NCBI RefSeq assembly: GCF_040448675.1
Contig: NZ_CP159289.1
Location: 4,633,001 to 4,697,000, forward strand
Direction of reading: 5' to 3'
DNA: 64,000 nt
Source: Dyadobacter sp. 676
Lineage (GTDB): Bacteria > Bacteroidota > Bacteroidia > Cytophagales > Spirosomataceae
Shown here: positions 57,863-64,000 of the stretch, one piece after another
Layout: every line of letters starts with the position of its first letter
How positions within the stretch are numbered: the stretch's first letter is position 1
Program-made: the position numbers and the translations under genes
The notes under the pieces: model-generated
What the model saw: only the letters and a program-made list of their open reading frames with translations
Databases searched by the model: none
What the model was told of the DNA's origin: nothing

Positions 57863-60229
57863 CTATTTCTTCCGATAAGAAGCGATCTTAGCGTACAATT
57901 CGGCCGGACTGAAAGGCTTGCTGATGTAGTCGTTCATTCCCACCGTGAATGCGATATCCTTAATATCCATCATGGCGGACGCGGTGAGTGCGATAATCGG
58001 CAGAAGCCTGTACTTGTTGCCGGCCAGGCGGCGGATGTGCCGTGTAGCTTCATAGCCGTCCATTTCTGGCATTTGCAGATCCATGAGCACCAGGTCGTAA
58101 TCGTTGGCCTGAACTTTGTCCAGGGCGACGAGGCCGTTTTCCGCGACGTCGTATTGCACGTTCCACTGCTTCATAAAGTTCTTCATCAGTAGGACATTGA
58201 TGTTGTTGTCCTCTACGATAAGCACCCTCATTCCTTCCAGGTTAAAATAATTGGCAGGTATGCCATTGGCTTGTTCGGTCCGGTGCTTTTCGCTGATCGG
58301 GAAGGAAAGACTGAAATAGAATGTCGACCCCCGGCCCGGCTCGCTGTCGACTTGGATCCGGCTGTTTTGCAGTTCGAGGAGCCTTTTGGTGATCGTCAGG
58401 CCGAGGCCCGATCCGCCGTATTTGCGCGTCGTGTCGGAAGTAGCCTGGGTGAAGCTGTCGAAAATGTTTTCAAGTTTGTCGGGTGGAATGCCGATGCCGG
58501 TGTCTTCAACCCGGAAGTCGATGGTAACGTGGTTGCCTTGCCGTTCCGAAACAGCGGCCGAAACGGTCACTTTGCCGTTTTCGGTGAATTTAACGGCATT
58601 GCTGACCAGGTTGGTCAGGATTTGACCCAGTCGCGTCGGATCGCCGACTACCGTGATATTGACGTCGTTACCGACTTTCAGTTTCAATAAAATACCTTTT
58701 TCATTCGCCTTTTGTAAAATACCCGATCGGATGTTTTCGAGTAACGAAAGGACATTGAAATCAACTTCCTCGAACTCGATTTTTCCGGCCTCTATCTTGC
58801 TGAAATCCAATATGTCATTAATCAGTACCAGTAAGTTTTCGGCCGAGAATTTGAGGATATTGAGATACTCCATCTGCTCCGGCTTGGGGTTCTGTTGCAG
58901 CAGTAAATGGGTAAAGCCGATCACTGCGTTCATAGGTGTCCGTATCTCGTGGCTCATCGTCGAGAGGAACTGCGATTTGGCAACGGCGGCCATTTCCGCT
59001 TGCTCTTTGGCTTTAATAAGCTCCTGCTCGGTTTTCTTTTGCTCATCGATGTCCATAATAGCCCCGTAAAGTTTGGTTACCTTGCCGTTGCTGTCGACGA
59101 ACGGCTTGCCGATCGCGTGGATGAATTTTACCCGGCCGTCGGGCAACACGATGCGGAGGTCGAAACTGGCCGGTTTCAGGTCGTTGACCGCATTGCGGAT
59201 GTGCGATTTGTAGGTTGCCAGATCGTCGGGATGGATCATGTTCGAAAGCAGCTCCGTTTCCGGCCCGGTGCTGCCCGGTTCGAGGCCGAATATGCGGAAC
59301 GCTTCGTCGGACCAGTAATTCTGGCCGGTAATAAGGTCGGCCTCCCAGCTGCCGCTGTGCGTAAGTTGCTGGGATTCGGCCAGCATAGCCTCGTTTCGCC
59401 GGATGAGTTCTTCGGCCCGTTTCCGGTGGGTAATGTCGTGCCAGACCACCAGCAGTACTTTCTTGTTGCTGATCAGCACCGGATTGAGCGTCACTTCGAC
59501 GGGAAATTCCTCTCCGTCCATTCTCCGGTGGATCCATTCGAAACGGTTATAGCCGTTTTCGTACGCGAGCCGGTCCATTTCCACCGATTTCTCGGACGAC
59601 CGCCGGCCATCCGGCTGAAATTCGGGAGAGAAATAGGCCGGATGGATCGATAGCAATTCACTTTTGTTCTTGCAGCGCAGCATTTTCACCGCAGCCTCGT
59701 TGCAGTCCATGATGCCCGTTTCATCCAGGAGCAAATGCGCGTCAGTCGAATACTGGAAGATCACGCTAAGCTTTTCCTCGACAAGTTTCCGCTGAGTGAG
59801 ATCCTGCAAGACACCATCCAGTTTGCCGGGTTGCCCCTGCTGCATCACATCGTCGTGGATATCGGAAACCGATCCCACCATCCGTTCCGGCTTCCCGTTT
59901 TCAAACCGGACAGTTCCGCGGCATTCAAAGTAGCGGTAGCCATTGTGTTTTGTTTGGAGCCTTACATGGACAAGATAGGGCACATTGTTTTCAAATTGCT
60001 CGCGGATCGCGTCGGCTACGATGGCCTTGTCGTCGGGGTGGACCAGCGTTTCCGTAAACGATTCGTAACCGGTCGGGATTTCGCCGGGATCGTAGCCCAG
60101 GAGTTCAAAAAAACGGTCGGACCAAACCTGTTTGTCCGTAGCGAAAACCCAGTCCCATAGTCCGGCGTTAATACCAGCGATGATCATGTCGAGGGATTTG
60201 GCGGAGAACTTGGACTGCATAGCGGACAT
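57863..60229 (-). CDS. Hybrid histidine kinase with three PAS domains and receiver
   Basis: Soluble hybrid kinase of about 788 residues (ATG at 60229; 60220 is an alternative; the longest frame at 60277 has an improbable leader). Three PAS/PAC units (about 10-135, 150-270, 280-405; WDWVFATDKQVWSDRFFELL, FQYSTDAHLLLDETG, SGSWEADLITGQNYWSDEAF) precede HisKA (FLSTMSHEIRTPMNAVIGF), the ATPase (LTNLVSNAVKF, VEDTGIGIPPDKL, SGLGLTITKRLL) and a C-terminal receiver (VLIVEDNNINVLL, LVLMDLQMPEMDG, SKPFSPAEL). All catalytic residues are intact. It has no membrane segment, so it senses an internal signal. Confidence 0.9.
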   Translation of the reverse strand: MSAMQSKFSAKSLDMIIAGINAGLWDWVFATDKQVWSDRFFELLGYDPGEIPTGYESFTETLVHPDDKAIVADAIREQFENNVPYLVHVRLQTKHNGYRYFECRGTVRFENGKPERMVGSVSDIHDDVMQQGQPGKLDGVLQDLTQRKLVEEKLSVIFQYSTDAHLLLDETGIMDCNEAAVKMLRCKNKSELLSIHPAYFSPEFQPDGRRSSEKSVEMDRLAYENGYNRFEWIHRRMDGEEFPVEVTLNPVLISNKKVLLVVWHDITHRKRAEELIRRNEAMLAESQQLTHSGSWEADLITGQNYWSDEAFRIFGLEPGSTGPETELLSNMIHPDDLATYKSHIRNAVNDLKPASFDLRIVLPDGRVKFIHAIGKPFVDSNGKVTKLYGAIMDIDEQKKTEQELIKAKEQAEMAAVAKSQFLSTMSHEIRTPMNAVIGFTHLLLQQNPKPEQMEYLNILKFSAENLLVLINDILDFSKIEAGKIEFEEVDFNVLSLLENIRSGILQKANEKGILLKLKVGNDVNITVVGDPTRLGQILTNLVSNAVKFTENGKVTVSAAVSERQGNHVTIDFRVEDTGIGIPPDKLENIFDSFTQATSDTTRKYGGSGLGLTITKRLLELQNSRIQVDSEPGRGSTFYFSLSFPISEKHRTEQANGIPANYFNLEGMRVLIVEDNNINVLLMKNFMKQWNVQYDVAENGLVALDKVQANDYDLVLMDLQMPEMDGYEATRHIRRLAGNKYRLLPIIALTASAMMDIKDIAFTVGMNDYISKPFSPAELYAKIASYRKK

Positions 60230-60519
60230 GTATAGAATTAATTCGTATAAAATTAAACAATTTCCCGATCTCAACACCTGTAAAAGAACGCTGCCTGTTT
60301 GGGGCAGAATGCCTGGCCGAAAGCTTTTAGCGGTTTAGCCGATGTTTATGCCGGTTACTTATGTATCTGTATTCCTTTATTTAAAATAAAATAACCTTTT
60401 GATTTTTTGTTGTAGCCCGTTGCTAAGCTATTTCCGGTTAATTAATTGGGAAGCGTAATCTTTAAGGTCGGTTTTTAATATAAAAAGGTAAACCTAAATC
60501 TTTCTGCAACAAACTGGCG
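60230..60519. other. Divergent promoter gap, AT-rich
   Basis: 290 bases between the minus-strand hybrid kinase and the plus-strand receiver gene. AT-rich, no ORF or exact -7 box; TAATCTTT near 60459 is close to the consensus. Nothing else recognised. Confidence 0.45.
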
Positions 60520-60930
60520 ATGGCGACTTCGAAAACGATAACCGTGCTTTATGTGGACGATGAAATTCATAATCTGAACTCGTTCATAGCGACTTTCCGT
60601 AAAGAATTTAATGTACTCACCGCACGCTCCGCTATCGAGGCGCTTGAGATTATGAAAAAGAACCCGGTACATATCGTTATTACCGATCAGCGCATGCCCG
60701 GAATGACAGGTGTCGATTTACTAATCGAGGTCCTCGGTAGATACCCCAATGCTATGCGGGTGTTGTTGACAGGTTTTACGGACCTTACGGCCGTTGCCGA
60801 AGCGTTGAGTAAGGGCCAGGTTCACTACCGCATGGAAAAGCCCTGGGATGAGGAACAAATCAGAACGGTTATCAATGCCGCTCATGAAATTTCATTGCTC
60901 CGTCAAAAGGGGGGCAGGAGCGTAGCATAG
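60520..60930 (+). CDS. Single-domain response regulator
   Basis: Receiver-only protein of 136 residues. Acidic pocket VLYVDDEIHN, phospho-Asp in IVITDQRMPGMTGVDLL (about 53), switch LLTGFTDLT, Lys in YRMEKPWDEEQI. The sequence is most like receivers of the RpfG/HD-GYP class with a conserved EKPWD, here without an output domain. Located between two PAS kinases, it may be phosphorylated by either. Confidence 0.88.
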   Translation: MATSKTITVLYVDDEIHNLNSFIATFRKEFNVLTARSAIEALEIMKKNPVHIVITDQRMPGMTGVDLLIEVLGRYPNAMRVLLTGFTDLTAVAEALSKGQVHYRMEKPWDEEQIRTVINAAHEISLLRQKGGRSVA

Positions 60931-61068
60931 ATGTAGCCAGTACACCGGAATTCATTTTAAGACAAAACCTTCTGTCTTAGGATTTGGTCCCCCGAAAAAT
61001 TCAATCGGCGTTGCTATTGTGGCCCTACAGCTGTAAATTGGTAGGGATTGAAATGCGAAAATCTCTAT

Positions 61069-63084
61069 ATGAATTTAGAAACGGATGCGTTGCGTAAACG
61101 CATTGAGTTGCTGGAAGCGACGTTGGATAGGGCCCGGCTGGGGCAAACCGGCGCTGGCGACACGCTCGCCGATTTACAGGAAATGGAGGGACGTTTCCAG
61201 GCAATCGCCGATACCGCGCCGGTGATGATCTGGCTTTCCGGCCCAGATAAGCTCTGCTATTTTTTCAACAAGGGATGGCTCGATTTTACAGGCCGGAGCA
61301 TGGAGCAGGAAATGGGCAACGGCTGGGCGGAAGGGGTGCATCCGGACGATCTGGAAAGGTGCCTGGCCATCTATACATCCCATTTCGAGGAGCGGAAAGA
61401 GTTCAGCATGGACTATCGCCTGCGCAGGCACGATGGCGAGTACCGCTGGATTTCCGACAGGGGCGTGCCGCGTTACACGTCCACGGGCGTGTTCACAGGT
61501 TACGTGGGAGGGTGCATGGATATTCACGACCAGATCACTTTTTCAGAACAACTGGAAAAAAAGGTGGAAGAGCGGACGCAGCAACTCAGGCGCTCGGAGC
61601 AGTTTCTGCAGTCGATATTGAATACGGCCGGGAACAGCATCGCATCGTATGAGGCAATCCGTAATCCCGACGGGAAAATCATGGACTTTCGCATTGCATA
61701 TTCCAATGAGGATACGTTTACATACGGGACGACGCATATCACCGGCCGTACCTGCCGCGAGGTGTTTCCCGGCATTTTTAGAAACGGGGTGTTTGAAAAA
61801 CTGGTGAAATGCATTGAAACCGGACGGCCCGATAACTACCAGTTCGATGTGAGAAAGGACGGAGAAGTGCATTGGTTCGAGGCTTCGATCGAAAAACTTG
61901 AAGATAGCGTAACGGTAACGGCCCGGAATATTTCGGAAGAACTCAAATCCGACCTCAGACTCAAAGACCTGAACCGGCAGCTCGCAATACAAAACTCGAT
62001 TTTCAAACATTCCGAGGAGAATGCCAGCATTGGTAGCTACGCATGGAATGTAGCAACCAACGAGCTGGAATGTTCAGATAACCTCTACCGGCTGATCGGT
62101 TACCTGCCGCAGGAATTTACGCCCTCATTCGAGCAATTTCTTTCGTTTCTCCACCCCGACGACCGCCACCAGGCTATCCGGGATGGCATCAGGGCATACG
62201 AAACGAAGGTCGTCGTGCAAAATACTTACCGGGTCATTACCAAAAATGGCGACATCAGGCATTTCCGGTTGAGCGGCAATTTTATCAAAGAAGGAGATAA
62301 CCACCTGATGATCGGTGCTTTGCAGGACGTGACGAAGGATGTCGAGCTAAGCGACGCCCTGCATAAAAAGAATCTCGAACTCCGCCGGAACAACGAAGAG
62401 CTTGCTTCGTTCAGTTATGTGGCCTCGCACGATTTGCAGGAACCTCTGCGGAAGATCCGGGCGTTCAGCAGCCGGATCATGGAAAAGGAATCGGAACATT
62501 TCTCGGAAAATACCAGGGACTATTTTGGGCGCATTATCGCGGCGTCCGCACGCATGCAGAAGCTGATAGAAGCGTTGCTGAGCTATTCGGGTACAAGCGG
62601 AGTCAATTTCAAATTTGCGGAGACCGATTTGAACAGTATCGTCGACGAGGTGAAAAGCGATCTGGAAGAACTGATCCTCGAAAAAGGGGCGGTAGTGGAA
62701 GTGCAGAAGCTGCCGGTACTGCCGGTAATACCGGTGCAGTTTCACCAGTTAATGCAGAATCTGATCGGCAACGGCATTAAATACAGCAGCCCCGACCGAA
62801 AGCCGCTGGTGCAGATAACCAGCACGGTTACCGAAAACGAGCAGGGGCCGTTCTGCCGCATCAGCGTGATCGACAACGGTATCGGCTTCGATCAGCGATA
62901 CGAAAACCGTATCTTCGACCTCTTCCAAAGGCTGCACGGAAAGAATGAATACGAAGGGACCGGAATAGGGCTGGCAATCTGTAAGAAAATTGTGCAGAAC
63001 CATCATGGGTACATCACCGCCGAAGGAGCACCCGGGATGGGATCGGCCTTTCATGTCTTTATCCCGACCCGTATCGCACAATAA
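61069..63084 (+). CDS. PAS-domain sensor histidine kinase
   Basis: Soluble kinase of 671 residues (ATG at 61069; an in-frame TTG at 61048 is less likely). Starts with a short coiled coil (RKRIELLEATLDRAR), then three PAS domains (about 45-170, 190-300, 320-435), one joined by a coiled coil (LEKKVEERTQQLRRSEQFL). HisKA of the phytochrome-like type is SYVASHDLQEPLRKIRAFSS, followed by the ATPase (LIGNGIKYSS, IDNGIGFDQRY, TGIGLAICKKIV). All boxes are present. It lies 138 bases after the lone receiver. Confidence 0.9.
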   Translation: MNLETDALRKRIELLEATLDRARLGQTGAGDTLADLQEMEGRFQAIADTAPVMIWLSGPDKLCYFFNKGWLDFTGRSMEQEMGNGWAEGVHPDDLERCLAIYTSHFEERKEFSMDYRLRRHDGEYRWISDRGVPRYTSTGVFTGYVGGCMDIHDQITFSEQLEKKVEERTQQLRRSEQFLQSILNTAGNSIASYEAIRNPDGKIMDFRIAYSNEDTFTYGTTHITGRTCREVFPGIFRNGVFEKLVKCIETGRPDNYQFDVRKDGEVHWFEASIEKLEDSVTVTARNISEELKSDLRLKDLNRQLAIQNSIFKHSEENASIGSYAWNVATNELECSDNLYRLIGYLPQEFTPSFEQFLSFLHPDDRHQAIRDGIRAYETKVVVQNTYRVITKNGDIRHFRLSGNFIKEGDNHLMIGALQDVTKDVELSDALHKKNLELRRNNEELASFSYVASHDLQEPLRKIRAFSSRIMEKESEHFSENTRDYFGRIIAASARMQKLIEALLSYSGTSGVNFKFAETDLNSIVDEVKSDLEELILEKGAVVEVQKLPVLPVIPVQFHQLMQNLIGNGIKYSSPDRKPLVQITSTVTENEQGPFCRISVIDNGIGFDQRYENRIFDLFQRLHGKNEYEGTGIGLAICKKIVQNHHGYITAEGAPGMGSAFHVFIPTRIAQ

Positions 63085-63181
63085 TGAATGCGTAAATTTG
63101 GATATGTCGGTGTAAGGATTGGAATAAACCGATAATATATCGCCAAATCAAGGCTGTTTAAAAGTTTCTGCTCTCAAAGTC

Positions 63182-63212
63182 TTGCGTTTTAATTTTCAAT
63201 AAGTTTACTTTG
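63182..63212 (+). promoter_or_regulatory. Probable promoter upstream of the Cys-rich small ORF
   Basis: TTG (63182-63184), a 20-base spacer, then TTACTTTG (63205-63212), seven of eight positions of the -7 consensus. Transcription would start near 63219 and include the small ORF and the SusC gene. Confidence 0.5.
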
Positions 63213-63299
63213 TCTATCATATTTATAGACTATATAAAAATGACCTGCCCGATTAACCACCAGTCAGGCGGAACATTCGTCCAAAATTCTATCGTACCT

Positions 63300-63410
63300 A
63301 TGAAAACGAAAGATGTACTTCTTATGTGGTCCTTCAGCGCCGGTAGGCCGGCCCTGGAAAGCATGGTGGTTTCCGATTGTCCCCGTCCCGCAGCGTGTTG
63401 CTGTTGTTGA
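63300..63410 (+). CDS. Small ORF ending in four Cys codons, candidate leader peptide
   Basis: A 36-residue peptide, MKTKDVLLMWSFSAGRPA followed by LESMVVSDCPRPAACCCC and stop. An in-frame ATG at 63240 would extend it by 20 residues. The Cys codons are TGT TGC TGT TGT directly before TGA. Peptides with consecutive Cys codons before a stop are known elsewhere as cysteine-sensing leaders in sulfur gene attenuation. It lies 172 bases before a SusC-type receptor gene. Translation is unproven; the codon arrangement is what stands out. Confidence 0.5.
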   Translation: MKTKDVLLMWSFSAGRPALESMVVSDCPRPAACCCC

Positions 63411-63582
63411 CCTTCTGACAAACTCCCGAATTATTTATCAGATCCCGCTTATCGGCATATGAGGCGGATCAGGCACTTCTTCGCATTGTTTTAGCGCTCA
63501 GGCCCGCGTCGGATTGTGCCGCGTATATGCGCGTAGGTTAGTGTTTGCATGCCTCGAGTATCCATTTTATTCACCACAAATA

Positions 63583-64000
63583 ATGATCAAACATCTAATC
63601 CGCCTGTTCTTGCTGACGGGCTTGGTATCCACAGGTTTTTACCGTGCATCGGCGCAGGACGCCATTACCGGCGTGGTAAAAGACGAGTCGGGGCAGGGGT
63701 TGCCCGGTGCTACGGTGGTTGAGAAAGGCTCTGCCAAATACGCTTTGACGGACATTGACGGGAAGTTCAGTATCCCCCCAGCGAAGGAGTTTCCATTTAC
63801 ATTGCAAATCAGCATTACCGGTTTCCAGCAGCAGGAAATCGAGATTTACGAGCAGCCTGCCGAGCCGGTCGAAGTGGTACTGAAAACCGCCAACCTGCTC
63901 GACGAGGTCGTGGTGGTAGGTTACGGTGAACAGAAACGTAAGGACATTACGGGCTCTGTGGCTTCGGTTCCCATTGAAATCAAAAGCCAGCCGGTTGCCT
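63583..64000 (+). CDS. SusC/RagA-type TonB-linked receptor, 5' part only
   Basis: First 139 codons of an outer-membrane receptor cut by the window end. Signal MIKHLIRLFLLTGLVSTGFY ending ASAQ, a carboxypeptidase-like domain (ITGVVKDESGQGLPGATVV, about 25-105) and the start of the plug with the box LLDEVVVVGYGEQKRKDITG. Unlike the receptor at 35859, it lacks an STN signalling domain. A SusD partner is expected beyond the window. Confidence 0.9.
   Translation, partial: MIKHLIRLFLLTGLVSTGFYRASAQDAITGVVKDESGQGLPGATVVEKGSAKYALTDIDGKFSIPPAKEFPFTLQISITGFQQQEIEIYEQPAEPVEVVLKTANLLDEVVVVGYGEQKRKDITGSVASVPIEIKSQPVA

Larger units (their letters stand above)
63085..63582. other. Leader region of the terminal SusC gene
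   Basis: 498 bases between the kinase and the SusC gene. It contains a probable promoter (63182-63212), a small ORF ending in four Cys codons (63300-63410) and an imperfect hairpin near 63441-63470. There is also a TAAATTTG box at 63093-63100 just after the kinase stop. No RNA gene recognised. Confidence 0.55.

Noticed and set aside
57569..58192. Plus-strand frame of 207 codons running into the hybrid kinase gene
   Set aside because: More than half overlaps the conserved receiver on the other strand; starts with GTG and shows no protein family features.

Overview
The window looks like chromosomal DNA of a Bacteroidota bacterium, most likely a Cytophagales member close to Dyadobacter/Spirosoma. 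The basis is two SusC-type receptors (one with a SusD partner), a type IX secretion C-terminal domain protein, an ECF-sigma/FecR pair, DUF5686 and DUF4833 proteins, bacteroidete sphingolipid genes, and several TAnnTTTG -7 promoter elements. I see no rRNA, tRNA, CRISPR array, insertion sequence or phage.

Layout. (1) 0.2-4.4 kb: an RND efflux pair (adaptor, frameshifted, then permease). (2) 4.9-19.1 kb: a long same-strand run that I read as a membrane-lipid locus. It holds serine palmitoyltransferase, a GNAT-like candidate ceramide synthase, an NAD-dependent reductase (candidate 3-ketosphinganine/ceramide reductase), a DUF5686 outer-membrane protein, a nucleotidyltransferase, an ATP-grasp-like protein, a CDP-alcohol phosphotransferase, a YbhN-like membrane protein, a HAD protein, a PfkB kinase, a DUF4833 protein, a fatty-acid-hydroxylase family protein, a CmoA-like methyltransferase and an isoprenylcysteine-methyltransferase-like membrane protein. 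Together these could build a ceramide, hydroxylate it and attach an inositol-type or other headgroup. (3) 19.2-20.5 kb: type II NADH dehydrogenase. (4) 20.6-31.1 kb: a tightly packed operon with a GAF protein whose C-terminus vaguely recalls class III nucleotide cyclases, an HD-domain/Pycsar-effector-like membrane protein, polyphosphate kinase 1, an SdiA-regulated-like lipoprotein, and a very large protein joining a calcineurin-type phosphoesterase, a kinase-like segment and an Omp85-like barrel. (5) 31.1-33.7 kb: two small stress-type genes on the minus strand, then a PAS protein and a receiver. (6) 34.0-43.5 kb: a nutrient-uptake locus with ECF sigma, FecR anti-sigma, SusC (with STN signalling domain), SusD, a surface glycan-binding protein and a SelA-like PLP enzyme with a twin-arginine signal. 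(7) 43.6-54.2 kb: regulators, namely a two-component set (LuxR-type regulator, propeller sensor kinase, second LuxR-type regulator), an AraC protein, a glycosidase remnant, a Kelch protein with a cytoplasmic SARP-like DNA-binding end, and a Crp/Fnr protein next to a membrane protein. (8) 54.3-57.4 kb: surface proteins with S74 auto-chaperone domains and a T9SS substrate. (9) 57.9-64 kb: two PAS histidine kinases, a lone receiver, and the start of another SusC gene preceded by a short ORF ending in four Cys codons.

Sequence quality. At least eight reading frames are broken by one-base indels, mostly in G7, A7 or A8 runs. Three genes are restored by shortening a G7 run to G6, and doing the same at a fourth G7 run fuses the HD and Pycsar-effector ORFs into one protein. 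I treat these as probable sequencing errors and annotate the restored genes, but phase variation or real decay cannot be excluded from sequence alone. Functions come from recognised motifs and family memory, not from database searches.
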